Below, in pieces: positions 1-8,736 of a DNA stretch of 39,556 nt. This DNA comes from Gammaproteobacteria bacterium. Its GTDB lineage: Bacteria > Pseudomonadota > Gammaproteobacteria > JAADGQ01. The stretch spans positions 1 to 39,556 of the forward strand of contig WFXF01000070.1 of assembly GCA_015490755.1 (NCBI GenBank). The letters are read 5' to 3'. The first letter of the stretch is position 1. Each line of letters starts with the position of its first letter. Position numbers and translations under genes: made by a program. The notes below the pieces were generated by a model. That model saw nothing but the letters and a program-made list of their open reading frames with translations. It was not told the DNA's origin and ran no database searches.

Positions 1-150
1 CTGTCCGAGAATGGAAGTCGTAGCGAGGGAAAGCCATTTTGAGGCAGATTTGGTGTAAATTTGAGGCGAATAGCTGTTCTATTTAACGAAAATTTACACC
101 AAATATGGCCGAAATGGATTTTCTGCAGTAGACTTTTCATTCTCGGACAG
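1..150. repeat. 150 bp MITE-like inverted-repeat element
   Basis: The ends are a perfect 13 bp terminal inverted repeat, CTGTCCGAGAATG at 1-13 and its reverse complement at 138-150. A second perfect pair of 15 bp lies inside, ATTTGGTGTAAATTT at 48-62 and its complement at 90-104. The arms between them pair imperfectly, so the whole unit can fold as one long hairpin with a loop near 63-89. It has no coding capacity. This is the architecture of a non-autonomous element (MITE) or a large extragenic palindrome. The window starts exactly at the left end, so a target duplication cannot be checked. I see no second copy with these ends in the window. It lies about 350 bp upstream of the nap genes. 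Confidence 0.75.
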
Positions 151-179
151 ACTCCTAGGATATTCAACAGGAGATTCAT

Positions 180-251
180 ATGAACATGAAATACGTAAGA
201 TCACTTACTTTAATTCCTTTTGCTCTCATTATCAGCTCTATTATTAGCTAA
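180..251 (+). CDS. Possible 23-residue hydrophobic peptide
   Basis: An ATG at 180 follows a good ribosome-binding site (CAGGAG about 6 bases upstream) and opens a 23-codon frame ending at TAA 249-251. The peptide has Lys and Arg near its N-terminus and then a hydrophobic run (LIPFALIISSIIS). It resembles a signal-peptide start or a one-helix membrane microprotein. It could be the stump of a longer exported protein, or a chance frame. NapE is also a small membrane protein, but this frame is shorter and shows no NapE signature I recognise, so I do not call it NapE. Confidence 0.2.
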   Translation: MNMKYVRSLTLIPFALIISSIIS

Positions 252-292
252 TCAATTTTTACAGCATCATGTAAAGGTCTATCAAAAACAGA

Positions 293-321
293 TTGCTCAT
301 TCAATGAACCTCTAATATAAA
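293..321 (+). promoter_or_regulatory. Candidate sigma70 promoter for the nap operon
   Basis: TTGCTC at 293-298 and TATAAA at 316-321 are separated by 17 bp, close to the sigma70 consensus. Initiation near 328 would give a leader of about 175 nt before napF. AT-rich sequence produces such matches by chance, so this is tentative. Confidence 0.3.
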
Positions 322-503
322 TTGAGATGAATTTCAAAATATACCTCCATAACCTTTATTTTTTAACCCGTTGATATTCAAGAGAGTTAGCATAAAACCA
401 AATTTTAAATATCATTTTTGAGAAAACCCTATAAAAATTCCTGCCACTTAACCGAAAACTGACCTAACAACATAACAGTCACTTCTCTCAGAAAAAAGGA
501 TTT

Positions 504-983
504 ATGGGTACAGAACTGAGCCGCTTCCAGTTTTTTCGTGGGCATAGCACGCCTCCTGCTCGCCCCCCATGGGCCATTGATGAAGATGACTTTATCAAAC
601 AATGCACAGGCTGTGGTGATTGCACTCAAAGCTGCCCGCACCATTTGATCAAACCTGGCCGAGCTAGCTATCCCGTGATTGACCTGAGCTTAGGCACTTG
701 TGATTTTTGTGAAGCCTGCCTGAAAAGCTGCTCATCTGGCGCACTAGCCGCCTCTGATTCACCTTGGTTCATCAAAGCAAAAATAAGCGATAAATGCCTG
801 GTGCTCAACAAAGTCACCTGCCATACATGCAAAGACGAATGTGAACCTGAAGCCATTAAATTTTCATTGAAAACAGATGGCAACCTATCCATCAAAGTCA
901 ATCAAGATAGCTGCACAGGCTGCGGTGCATGTGCTGCTGTTTGCCCTGCCAATGCAATCACCATTCAAAACAGTCATCAATAA
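504..983 (+). CDS. napF: NapF, ferredoxin-type iron-sulfur protein of nitrate reduction
   Basis: A 159-residue protein starting at ATG 504 behind an AAAAGGA Shine-Dalgarno. It has a short N-terminal stretch ending RPPWA, typical of NapF, then clusters of [4Fe-4S] ligands: C34-x2-C37-x2-C40-x3-C44, C66-x2-C69-x2-C72-x3-C76 and C137-x2-C140-x2-C143-x3-C147, with further cysteines at 98, 106, 109 and 113. No signal peptide or membrane segment is seen, fitting a cytoplasmic protein. In characterised nap systems NapF interacts with NapA and is linked to its iron-sulfur maturation before Tat export. It is the first gene of the operon, 27 bp before napA. The Nap context and the RPPWA region favour NapF over a generic ferredoxin. 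Confidence 0.93.
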   Translation: MGTELSRFQFFRGHSTPPARPPWAIDEDDFIKQCTGCGDCTQSCPHHLIKPGRASYPVIDLSLGTCDFCEACLKSCSSGALAASDSPWFIKAKISDKCLVLNKVTCHTCKDECEPEAIKFSLKTDGNLSIKVNQDSCTGCGACAAVCPANAITIQNSHQ

Positions 984-1010
984 TTCAAGTTCATTATAAG
1001 GAAATAAAGA

Positions 1011-3500
1011 ATGTCCATTACAAGAAGGGAATTTATCAAGGCCAATACTGTTGCCGCCACTGCAACAGCCGCCGGAATGACCATCCCCATACTGGATGCT
1101 GCTGCCGCTGAAACAGAAAGAGGGATCCGTTGGGATAAAGCACCCTGCCGTTTTTGTGGGGTGGGATGTAGCGTGATGGTTGGCACAAAAAATGGGCGAG
1201 TCGTCGCCTCTAAAGCGGATGAAAAATCCCCCGTCAATAAAGGCCTCAACTGCGTTAAAGGCTACTTTTTACCCAAAATACTCTACGGTGAAGATCGTCT
1301 GACCCAACCGTTACTCAGAAAGAAAAATGGCAAGTATGACAAAGAGGGGGATTTCACTCCCGTTTCGTGGGATGAAGCCTTCACACTCATGGCTGATAAA
1401 TTTAAAACATCCATCAAAGAAAAAGGACCGAACTCCGTGGGTATGTTTGGTTCGGGACAATGGACGATATGGGAAGGTTATGCGGCCGTTAAGTTCATGA
1501 AAGCTGGGCTACGTTCCAATAACCTTGAGCCCAATGCCCGCCACTGTATGGCTTCTGCTGTTGCGGCATTTATACGCACATTCGGTATTGATGAGCCGAT
1601 GGGTTGTTATGACGACTTTGAAGCTTCGGATGCTTTTGTTTTGTGGGGTGCCAACATGGCAGAAATGCACCCAATCTTATGGACACGCCTAACCGAACGC
1701 CGTTTATCGAATGATCACGTTAAAGTCGCCGTGCTCTCCACATTTAAAAACAGAGGCTTTGACCTGGCCGATATAGGTATGATTTTTCATCCACAAACAG
1801 ATCTCGTCATTCTCAACTACATCGCCAACTACATTATTCAGAACGGTCATGTGAACAAAGATTTTTTAAACAAACACGTCAATTTACGCCTTGGCAATGT
1901 TGATATTGGCTATGGACTGCGCCCGGAAGACCCCAGACAAAAAGCCGCTAAAAATGCAGATAAAGCCGGTGGCTCAAAACCAATGACATTCGATGAGTAC
2001 AAAAAATTTGTCTCGGAATACACGCTCGATAAAGCGCATGAAATTTCGGGCGTGCCCAAAAAAGAGCTCGAAAAACTGGCTCAACTTTATGCCGACCCTA
2101 AAATAAAAGTAATGTCGCTCTGGACGATGGGTTTCAATCAACATACCCGTGGCACCTGGGCCAACCATTTGATGTACAACATCCATCTGCTAACTGGCAA
2201 AATTTCTGAGCCAGGCAATGGCCCGTTCTCCCTCACTGGTCAACCATCTGCTTGTGGAACGGCACGTGAAGTCGGCACATTTGCACATCGTTTACCTGCT
2301 GACATGGTGGTTAAAAAGAAAGCCCATCGAGATTTTGCAGAGAAAGCCTGGAAACTACCGGAAGGTACCATACAAGCCAAGCCCGGTTTTCATGCCGCAT
2401 TGCAAAATCGTAAATTGAAAGATGGCGATATCAATGCCTACTGGGTCATGTGTAATAATAACATGCAGGCCGCCGCCAATATGAATAACGAAACTTATCC
2501 AGGCTACCGAAACCCGGATAATTTTATTGTCGTTTCAGATGCCTACCCAACTGTCACCGCTCAAGCTGCCGATCTGATTTTACCGACCGCCATGTGGGTT
2601 GAAAAAGAGGGAGCCTACGGCAATGCTGAGCGACGTACCCAATTTTGGCGGCAGCAGATCAAAGCTCCCGGTAAATCAAAGTCTGATATGTGGCAAATCA
2701 TCGAATTTTCAAAATACCTGAAAATTAAAGATGTCTGGCCGGAAGAGCTGATTGCGAAAAAACCAGAGTATCGCAATAAAACGCTGTATGACGTGTTATT
2801 TAAAAATGGCACAGTCAATAAATATTCACTCAAAGAGCTTGAGCCAGACTTTGATAATGACGAATCACATGAGTTCGGTTTTTACGTGCAGAAAGGCTTG
2901 TTTGAAGAGTACGCTGGTTTTGGTCGTAAAAAAGCTCATGACCTTGCCAGCTTTGAAACCTATCATAAAGAGCGTGGACTGCGCTGGCCCGTCGTAGATG
3001 GAAAAGAGACGTTATGGCGCTATAACGAAAAATATGATCCCTACGTCAGTAAAGGCAAAGGTTTCGAGTTTTACGGCAAACCGGATGGCAAAGCCACCAT
3101 CTACGCCTACCCTTATGAACCCGCCGCTGAAGCACCTGATAGCGAATATGACCTGTGGCTCACCACTGGGCGCGTGCTGGAGCACTGGCATTCAGGCTCG
3201 ATGACACGCCGCGTTCCAGAGTTGCACAAAGCCGTTCCCGATGCCATGATTTTCATGCACCCAGAGGATGCAAAAAAACGGGGCTTTCACAGAGGTCAGA
3301 CCGCGAAGGTTACCACTCGTCGGGGTGAAATGGTCGCCAAGGTTGAGACCCGAGGCCGTAATCGCCCCCCTGAAGGCATGGTGTTTGTTCCCTGGTTTGA
3401 TGCCAGCCGCTTGATCAACAAACTGACGCTGGATGCCACCTGCCCCATTTCAAAGCAGACGGATTATAAAAAGTGTGCTGCACGAATCACAAAAGTATAA
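1011..3500 (+). CDS. napA: NapA, periplasmic nitrate reductase catalytic subunit
   Basis: 829 residues, the usual NapA length. The molybdenum bis-MGD enzyme reduces nitrate to nitrite in the periplasm. A Tat signal (TRREFIKA, twin Arg at 5-6, then an Ala-rich region) leads to a probable cleavage near residues 30-34. The [4Fe-4S] site is C46-x2-C49-x3-C53 with C81 (LNCVKG). The expected Mo-ligating cysteine is C179 in [10 protein letters not shown]. The C-terminal molybdopterin-dinucleotide-binding part contains [17 protein letters not shown], characteristic of NapA. It follows napF and precedes napB, whose start lies 14 bp after the NapA stop. The dedicated Tat-signal chaperone NapD is not encoded in the visible operon. 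Start at ATG 1011, preceded by AAGGAAATAAAG. Confidence 0.97.
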   Translation: MSITRREFIKANTVAATATAAGMTIPILDAAAAETERGIRWDKAPCRFCGVGCSVMVGTKNGRVVASKADEKSPVNKGLNCVKGYFLPKILYGEDRLTQPLLRKKNGKYDKEGDFTPVSWDEAFTLMADKFKTSIKEKGPNSVGMFGSGQWTIWEGYAAVKFMKAGLRSNNLEPNARHCMASAVAAFIRTFGIDEPMGCYDDFEASDAFVLWGANMAEMHPILWTRLTERRLSNDHVKVAVLSTFKNRGFDLADIGMIFHPQTDLVILNYIANYIIQNGHVNKDFLNKHVNLRLGNVDIGYGLRPEDPRQKAAKNADKAGGSKPMTFDEYKKFVSEYTLDKAHEISGVPKKELEKLAQLYADPKIKVMSLWTMGFNQHTRGTWANHLMYNIHLLTGKISEPGNGPFSLTGQPSACGTAREVGTFAHRLPADMVVKKKAHRDFAEKAWKLPEGTIQAKPGFHAALQNRKLKDGDINAYWVMCNNNMQAAANMNNETYPGYRNPDNFIVVSDAYPTVTAQAADLILPTAMWVEKEGAYGNAERRTQFWRQQIKAPGKSKSDMWQIIEFSKYLKIKDVWPEELIAKKPEYRNKTLYDVLFKNGTVNKYSLKELEPDFDNDESHEFGFYVQKGLFEEYAGFGRKKAHDLASFETYHKERGLRWPVVDGKETLWRYNEKYDPYVSKGKGFEFYGKPDGKATIYAYPYEPAAEAPDSEYDLWLTTGRVLEHWHSGSMTRRVPELHKAVPDAMIFMHPEDAKKRGFHRGQTAKVTTRRGEMVAKVETRGRNRPPEGMVFVPWFDASRLINKLTLDATCPISKQTDYKKCAARITKV

Positions 3501-3514
3501 CCAAGGATCATGCC

Positions 3515-3952
3515 ATGAAAATTAAATTGCTGATGAAATCCATTCTCACCATGGTGTTGATACTGTTCTCCCAGTTGGCCTTTACCAATGAAGGGGGGCT
3601 TCAATCACTGAGAGGGAGCCTCCCCCTGACAGAAACGGGATTAACACCGCAAACCAGGCCCTGGAAGCAAAATAGCGGAATTGTCAATCGTGACTATGAA
3701 GCACAACCACCTGTGATCCCCCATGAAATAACGGGGTATAAAATTAATTTGCGAAGTAATAAATGCCTCACTTGCCACCGACGTGAAACCTATAAAGAGA
3801 TGGGAGCCACAATGATCAGTAAAACACATTTTGAAGATAAAAAAGGAAACGGACATGTTTCTGCCAATCGCTATTTTTGCACTCAATGTCACATCCCGCA
3901 AAGAGATATACCACCCTTGGTTAAAAATACTTTTACAGAATTTCAGGAGTAA
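3515..3952 (+). CDS. napB: NapB, periplasmic diheme cytochrome c subunit
   Basis: The start is placed at ATG 3515, after AAGGA and in front of a good signal peptide (MKIKLLMKSILTMVLILF, cleavage near residues 22-26). The same frame stays open upstream into the napA end, but that extension would bury the signal peptide. The 145-residue protein has two c-type heme motifs, C84-x2-C87-H88 and C122-x2-C125-H126, as in NapB. It receives electrons from NapC and passes them to the iron-sulfur cluster of NapA. The conserved region around RPWKQNSGIVNRDYEAQPP also fits NapB. The stop lies 3 bp before napC. Confidence 0.95.
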   Translation: MKIKLLMKSILTMVLILFSQLAFTNEGGLQSLRGSLPLTETGLTPQTRPWKQNSGIVNRDYEAQPPVIPHEITGYKINLRSNKCLTCHRRETYKEMGATMISKTHFEDKKGNGHVSANRYFCTQCHIPQRDIPPLVKNTFTEFQE

Positions 3953-3955
3953 ATT

Positions 3956-4564
3956 ATGGAAAACATTGGTAAAGAGAAAATGGATCCTAAAATGAGCTGG
4001 TTAAAAAAAATATTTTCAAAATCCAGTCAACGTTACTCTTTGGGCGCTTTAATCACTTTTGGATTTATTGCAGGTATTATTTTTTGGGGCGGATTCAATA
4101 CCGCGTTAGAAGCGAGCAACACGGAAGATTTTTGTATCAGCTGCCATGAAATGAATGACTATGTTTATACTGAGTATAAAGAGTCTGTTCACTACAGTAA
4201 CAAAACAGGAATTCGTGCCACCTGCCCTGACTGCCATGTTCCAAAAGAGTGGACTGACAAACTGGTACGCAAAGCTAAAGCAAGTTTTGAGCTTTACCAT
4301 AAAATGGTGGGCTCAATTGATACGCCTGAAAAATTTGAAGCCAAGCGAATGGAGCTAGCTCAATCTGTCTGGCAAAGAATGGAAGAGTCTGATTCTCAAG
4401 AGTGTCGTAACTGTCATGACTATCAGTCAATGGATTATAGTGAGCAAAAACGTCGCGCTCAAACCCAGCACTCTCAGGCATTTGAAGATGGAAAAACATG
4501 CATCAATTGTCATAAAGGAATTGCACACTCACTGCCTTTTGGTTTTAAAGACGGTTCAATTTAA
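3956..4564 (+). CDS. napC: NapC, membrane-anchored tetraheme cytochrome c quinol dehydrogenase
   Basis: 202 residues of the NapC/NirT/NrfH family. A single N-terminal membrane helix (about residues 28-50, LGALITFGFIAGIIFWGGF) anchors a periplasmic domain with four CxxCH motifs at C60, C90, C150 and C182. It oxidises membrane quinol and feeds NapB/NapA. With NapG and NapH absent here, NapC is the only visible quinol route. Start at ATG 3956 with CAGGAG about 7 bases upstream. The C-terminus (KGIAHSLP) is normal for the family. Its stop codon coincides with the end of an unrelated antisense RHS fragment, so foreign sequence begins immediately behind it. Confidence 0.95.
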   Translation: MENIGKEKMDPKMSWLKKIFSKSSQRYSLGALITFGFIAGIIFWGGFNTALEASNTEDFCISCHEMNDYVYTEYKESVHYSNKTGIRATCPDCHVPKEWTDKLVRKAKASFELYHKMVGSIDTPEKFEAKRMELAQSVWQRMEESDSQECRNCHDYQSMDYSEQKRRAQTQHSQAFEDGKTCINCHKGIAHSLPFGFKDGSI

Positions 4565-4754
4565 TCATTTTTAATAGACCTTAAGCTGTAGTCTGGGTCT
4601 TTTTGCCAGACCACTTCGCCGAAGGCGTTGTACCTGCATTGCCAGAGAGCGCGGGTATTGGGGGAAATTTCTGAGGTGAGGTTGCCCATATCATCATAGC
4701 TCATGACGATATTGCCTGTGGTTCCGGCGGCGTTGATGGTTTTTAGCTGGCCTA
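4561..4754 (-). pseudogene. RHS/YD-repeat protein fragment
   Basis: On the minus strand this stretch encodes about 60 residues with RHS/YD-repeat signatures: MSYDDMGNLTSEISP, then CRYNAFGEVV. RHS genes normally encode very large surface or toxin-delivery proteins, so this is a small internal scrap. The open frame continues upstream to 4776 only because it reads through the adjacent repeat (4755-4813), which supplies an unrelated N-terminus (MPFYSGSIG). The fragment therefore looks broken by, or fused to, that repeat. Its stop overlaps the napC stop. No signal peptide, promoter or ribosome-binding site is apparent. Expression as a protein is unlikely. Confidence 0.7.
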
Positions 4755-4813
4755 TTGAGCCGGAGTAAAATGGCAAGCCAGAGTGTAGATATTATTTCGC
4801 GCACGCTCCTAAG
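4755..4813. repeat. One arm of the MITE-like repeat also found at 23490-23656
   Basis: This 59 bp stretch aligns without gaps to the reverse complement of the left arm of the element at 23490-23656. By my hand alignment 51 of 59 positions match, including a 16-base block TTGAGCCGGAGTAAAA, a 14-base block GGCAAGCCAGAGTG and the terminal TCCTAAG. Only one arm is present; the partner arm is replaced by the RHS fragment. It is a truncated, diverged copy of the family. Confidence 0.8.
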
Positions 4814-4873
4814 ATGAGCCGTCAATTGGCCGCTATTACCAACATAGCAAGCAATGCATTCAAGCCATCATGA
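4814..4873 (+). other. Short 19-codon frame overlapping the chemoreceptor start (ATGA)
   Basis: Directly after the repeat end, an ATG at 4814 opens 19 codons ([19 protein letters not shown]) ending at TGA 4871-4873. The stop overlaps the chemoreceptor ATG as ATGA. Such overlaps usually mark translational coupling, so this may be the tail of a gene that stood upstream of the chemoreceptor in its source genome. It could be chance; the product is not recognisable. Confidence 0.25.
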
Positions 4874-6807
4874 CGATTAGACATAGATTATATTTGCTCT
4901 CGGCCATCATCACCGTCGCAGTACTCTCCATGCTGGCGCTACAACAGTACACCAGCCATCGCTCTCATCTGCTGCACCAGGGACTCACTACATTACTGGA
5001 TGTGGAAGCCGATATGCAGGTTCTGCTGGCAGCGAAGCAAAACTACCTTCTTACCCACAGCCAGAAGTCCCGTGACTATTTTCTTCATGAACGGGAAGAG
5101 CTTTCTGAAGAACTGCACGAACTGGATGAAGTTCTCGCCGATCTGGATCTGGACGCAACGCCATTGGTCGCTATCTACCAGGATGTGGACACCATTGCAG
5201 CCAAATTTAACGAACTGGAGCAGCAGGTTAACCGTATTGGCCTGGATGAGAGCAAGGGGCTTCGGGGAGCGCTGCGCAGCGCAGCCCATCAGGTAGAGAA
5301 AGTCTTTCGCGACACTGAAGATTATCAACTGCTCTCTGAGCTACTGATGATGCGTCGCCACGAAAAAGACTTCCTGTTACGGCTTGATAACAGGTATGTG
5401 GAGAAATATGACCAGGCACACGCCAAGCTGCTTGCCACCATCAAACAAGCGCATATCAACCCAACCGACCGCCAGCAAACGAAGCAAAACCTCGAAGCTT
5501 ATACCCACCACTTCCACCAACTGGTCGACAGTAAACGTCAACTCGGACTGAAAGAGAACGAAGGGCTGAGGGCCGAGCTGGAGAACAGCATTACCAGTGC
5601 GCTGGCGCATCAAACCAGCCTGGTCAAAACCACGCTGGCCACCATCAAACGGGCTCGAGACAACCAGAACCAACTCCTCTTCAGCGGCACGATACTGCTG
5701 ATCATCACGCTCATCAGCATGGCACTGCTGATTGCCCGCAGCGTCAGCCGCAGTCTGTCGGCCATTACCAAAGCCATGGAGCATGTGGCCGATGGCAGCA
5801 CCGCGCTAAGCGTTACCCTGCCTGAAAACGGTCGCGATGAGACAGCACAAATTGCCCGCGCCTTTAACCGCTTCACCGCCAAGCTGGACGATACGGTGAA
5901 ACAGGTTCTGATGGTGGCAACCAATCTGTCACAAAGCAGCTTGCAGGCCCAGAAGATCACTCAGGAGACCAGCAAATCCATCGAAGACCAGGTGCTATCC
6001 ATCACCCACCTCACCGACACCATCAGCCAGATGGCCGATAGCAGCCAGCAGGTCAGAGCGGCCATTAACGATGCCAGTGACACCGCCCGCGAAGTACAGG
6101 TCAAAGCCACCGAGGGTCGCACTGTGGTGGACAGCGCCGTCAGCGGCATGCAGGAGATGCAAACCGAGGTGACCCGGCTGGAGCAGAGCATCAACGCCCT
6201 CACCGGCCATCATGAAGATGTCGGCCAGGTGCTCGACATGATCGTCACCATTGCCGAGCAGACCAATTTGCTGGCCCTGAATGCAGCAATTGAAGCGGCC
6301 CGTGCCGGGGAGTACGGGCGCGGCTTCGCCGTCGTCGCCGACGAAGTACGGGCCCTCTCGCAGCGCACCACCGAGGCCACGGATGAGGTACGCAAACTGA
6401 TGGACACCATCCGCAGCGGCAACCAGGAGGCCGTTTCACTGATGGCTCGCAGTACCGAGGCCTCCACCCGCAACAGGGAGCGTACCGTTGCCGCCGGGGA
6501 TACCTTCGAGGTTATCGTCCATGCCGTTGGGGAGATCAACGAGAGCAACGTGCAGGTCTCCACCCTTGCCGAACAGCAGTCGGCCCTGGCCGATGAGGTA
6601 CGGAACAATATCCGCCAGATCCACAACAGCGTCTCCGATCTGTCGGAACTGGCGCGCAAAAACATCTCCGACAACGGGGATTTATCGCAGTTTTCAGTGC
6701 AACTGGAATCGCTGGTGGCTGGCTTCTCCGGCGGCGCATCAGCGAATAGATATCAAGAAGAGACGAAAAATGCCCAGGAAGCACATGAAAACGTCGAACT
6801 ATTCTGA
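4870..6807 (+). CDS. Methyl-accepting chemotaxis protein with HBM-like sensor domain
   Basis: 645 residues. TM1 is about residues 8-27, followed by a long, almost all-helical periplasmic region (28-268), TM2 (about 269-290), HAMP (about 291-345) and a cytoplasmic signalling domain. The signalling hairpin tip is at about 463-500 ([20 protein letters not shown], then [18 protein letters not shown]). Two similar segments, [13 protein letters not shown] near residue 124 and [13 protein letters not shown] later, together with [17 protein letters not shown], resemble the helical bimodular (HBM) domain of chemoreceptors such as McpS. The ligand cannot be told from sequence. The C-terminus (ENVELF) shows no recognisable CheR-binding pentapeptide. 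No clear Shine-Dalgarno precedes ATG 4870. The G+C content (about 65% over 6241-6360 by hand count) is far above that of its neighbours, which with the repeat scraps on both sides suggests horizontal acquisition. No other che gene is in the window. Confidence 0.92.
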   Translation: MTIRHRLYLLSAIITVAVLSMLALQQYTSHRSHLLHQGLTTLLDVEADMQVLLAAKQNYLLTHSQKSRDYFLHEREELSEELHELDEVLADLDLDATPLVAIYQDVDTIAAKFNELEQQVNRIGLDESKGLRGALRSAAHQVEKVFRDTEDYQLLSELLMMRRHEKDFLLRLDNRYVEKYDQAHAKLLATIKQAHINPTDRQQTKQNLEAYTHHFHQLVDSKRQLGLKENEGLRAELENSITSALAHQTSLVKTTLATIKRARDNQNQLLFSGTILLIITLISMALLIARSVSRSLSAITKAMEHVADGSTALSVTLPENGRDETAQIARAFNRFTAKLDDTVKQVLMVATNLSQSSLQAQKITQETSKSIEDQVLSITHLTDTISQMADSSQQVRAAINDASDTAREVQVKATEGRTVVDSAVSGMQEMQTEVTRLEQSINALTGHHEDVGQVLDMIVTIAEQTNLLALNAAIEAARAGEYGRGFAVVADEVRALSQRTTEATDEVRKLMDTIRSGNQEAVSLMARSTEASTRNRERTVAAGDTFEVIVHAVGEINESNVQVSTLAEQQSALADEVRNNIRQIHNSVSDLSELARKNISDNGDLSQFSVQLESLVAGFSGGASANRYQEETKNAQEAHENVELF

Positions 6808-6907
6808 AAATACCCTCATTGAGATCTTCAAGCATCAGGAGCCTTATGATGCCAGATTGATGTTTCCGGGTTAAGTTTGGGCGGCTGAGATGAACCAGCA
6901 AGCCTGA

Positions 6908-6922
6908 TGAACGCTCCTAAGG
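6908..6922. repeat. Relic of a MITE terminal sequence
   Basis: TGAACGCTCCTAAGG matches the terminal sequence of the repeat family (TGAACGTTCCTAAG on the reverse complement of the left arm at 23490-23656) with one mismatch in the first 14 bases. It has the same orientation as the arm at 4755-4813, so the chemoreceptor block (about 4814-6907) lies between two directly oriented copies of the end sequence. It is short, so chance similarity is not excluded. Confidence 0.4.
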
Positions 6923-6965
6923 TTACTTTTTTGATAATTACATATTCAAAAGCAATCAAATAAAC

Positions 6966-8723
6966 TCACTTTTTTTTCGGTGCGTACAGATCGGTACACG
7001 TACCTTCTGCCACCTCAGCAGCAAAGTTAAAAGTTTCCGATAAAGTCGGGTGAGGGTGAATCGACAGAGCTATATCTTCGATATCAGCTCCCATCTCCAG
7101 TGCAAGCACAGCTTCCGCAATCAACTCACCTGCATTGGGACCGACCATCGCCGCCCCTATAATTTTGTGATCTTCACCAAACAGTACCTTGGTCATCCCT
7201 TCATCACGACCGAGCGACAATGAACGGCCTGAAGCTGCCCAAGGGAAAACACCTTTGTTGTATTTGATACCCTCTTTTTTGCACTCATCTTCAGTCTTGC
7301 CCATCCATGCCACCTCCGGGTCGGTGTAGGCGACTGAAGGAATGGTTCGGGCATCAAAGAAAGATTTTTCACCGGCAATATTTTGTGCGGCAACTTTACC
7401 TTCGTGAGTTGCTTTGTGAGCCAGCATGGGCTGACCGACAACATCACCAATCGCGTAGATGTGATCGACAAGCGTGCGCTGCTGTTTATCGACTTCAATG
7501 AAGCCCCGGTCGTTAACAGCCACTCCCGCTTTTTCAGCATCAATCAGCTTGCCGTTGGGTGTGCGGCCAATCGCCACCAGTACACGGTCAAAAGTATCTT
7601 TTTCGGGCGCACCCTTGCCTTCAAAAAAGCATACCAAACCTTTATCCGTTGGCTCAATAGCGGTCACTTTGGTGTTTAGAAAGATATTTTCATACCTCTT
7701 TTTGATTCGACGCTCCAGTGGACGCACCACATCACGATCAACACCGGGGATCAGACCGGGTGATAACTCCACCACACTGACTTTTGATCCCAGCGCATCA
7801 TATACTGTCGCCATCTCCAGACCGATGATGCCACCACCAACCACTAACAAACGTTCGGGCACCTCTTCTATTTCCAGCGCATCGGTAGAATCCATCACAC
7901 GTGGATCATCCCACGGAATAAAAGGCAGTTTGGTGACTCGCGAACCGGCAGCAATGATGCAATTTTCAAAACCGATGACTTTCTTGCTGCCATCTTCAGC
8001 TTCTACTTCAATGGTATGAGGTGAAGTGAATTTACCGTAGCCGTGAACAATCTCAACTTTGCGCTGTTTGGCTAAATGTTTTAAACCGCTGGTCAATTTA
8101 CCGACAACTTTTTCTTTGTGACCACGCAGTCTGTTCAGATCAATTTCGGGCTTATTAAATGTGACTCCGATCTCATGGAATTCAGCGGCTTCGTTAATCA
8201 CTTGTGCGGTGTGCAGTAACGCTTTTGAAGGGATGCAACCAACATTCAGGCAAACTCCACCGATGCTTTGATAGCGTTCGATGAGCACGACTTTTTTGCC
8301 CAGATCAGCCGCACGAAAAGCGGCAGTATATCCACCGGGGCCCGAACCCAGAACGACGACTTCACTGCTGATATCCACACCGCCACTATAGCTTGTTGCA
8401 ACAGGTGCAGAAGTTGTTGTTTGTGCAGATTCAGCAGGTTGGCTCTCTTCTATCTCTTCTGTTGGTGTGGCGTTTGCAGCTCCAGCCACATCCAGCATTA
8501 AAATCGAGCTGCCTTCAGAGACCTTGTCGCCGATGGAGACCCGCATCTCTTTCACCACGCCACCTTGAGGGGCTGGAATTTCCATCGACGCTTTATCGGA
8601 CTCAACCGAAATCAGTGAATCTTCCGGCGCAATGGTATCACCCACACCAACCAGAACTTCGATCACTTCAACGTCATCAAAATCACCGATATCAGGGACT
8701 TTTATCTCAACAATATTGCTCAT
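6966..8723 (-). CDS. lpdA: Dihydrolipoyl dehydrogenase (E3) with N-terminal lipoyl domain
   Basis: 585 residues from ATG 8723, chosen over the upstream in-frame start at 8771 because it has an AGGGGC Shine-Dalgarno and begins with a lipoyl domain. Residues 1-80 are a biotinyl/lipoyl domain with the lipoylation site K44 ([11 protein letters not shown]). A Thr/Ser/Ala/Glu-rich linker follows to about residue 112. Then comes the FAD-dependent E3 core: [20 protein letters not shown], the redox-active disulfide C158-x4-C163 in [13 protein letters not shown], the NAD-binding [10 protein letters not shown], and the C-terminal dimer interface with HPHPTLSE. It reoxidises dihydrolipoamide of the pyruvate dehydrogenase complex. 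It is the last gene of aceE-aceF-lpdA, 13 bp after aceF. The E3-fused lipoyl domain is known in several proteobacteria but absent from E. coli Lpd. Confidence 0.95.
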   Translation of the reverse strand: MSNIVEIKVPDIGDFDDVEVIEVLVGVGDTIAPEDSLISVESDKASMEIPAPQGGVVKEMRVSIGDKVSEGSSILMLDVAGAANATPTEEIEESQPAESAQTTTSAPVATSYSGGVDISSEVVVLGSGPGGYTAAFRAADLGKKVVLIERYQSIGGVCLNVGCIPSKALLHTAQVINEAAEFHEIGVTFNKPEIDLNRLRGHKEKVVGKLTSGLKHLAKQRKVEIVHGYGKFTSPHTIEVEAEDGSKKVIGFENCIIAAGSRVTKLPFIPWDDPRVMDSTDALEIEEVPERLLVVGGGIIGLEMATVYDALGSKVSVVELSPGLIPGVDRDVVRPLERRIKKRYENIFLNTKVTAIEPTDKGLVCFFEGKGAPEKDTFDRVLVAIGRTPNGKLIDAEKAGVAVNDRGFIEVDKQQRTLVDHIYAIGDVVGQPMLAHKATHEGKVAAQNIAGEKSFFDARTIPSVAYTDPEVAWMGKTEDECKKEGIKYNKGVFPWAASGRSLSLGRDEGMTKVLFGEDHKIIGAAMVGPNAGELIAEAVLALEMGADIEDIALSIHPHPTLSETFNFAAEVAEGTCTDLYAPKKK

Positions 8724-8736
8724 TATTTTGCCCCTG

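Larger units (their letters stand above)
151..503. other. AT-rich intergenic leader before napF
   Basis: About 350 bp separate the inverted-repeat element from napF. I see a possible 23-codon ORF (180-251) and one candidate sigma70-like promoter (293-321). I looked for a full FNR dyad (TTGAT-N4-ATCAA), expected for some nap promoters, and did not find one; the TTGATATTCAAG near 371 lacks the right half-site. No napD- or napE-like reading frame was recognised here. Confidence 0.5.

Noticed and set aside
371-384. TTGATATTCAAGAG as an FNR site before nap
   Set aside because: Only the left half-site fits; the right half ATCAA is missing at the required spacing.
3956-4564. NrfH or TorC identity for the tetraheme cytochrome
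   Set aside because: The length, four-heme pattern and the napFAB context fit NapC; no nrfA or torA is present.
6210-6674. Long antisense frames within the chemoreceptor gene
   Set aside because: High G+C produces long spurious frames on the opposite strand; the sense frame carries all the domain motifs.
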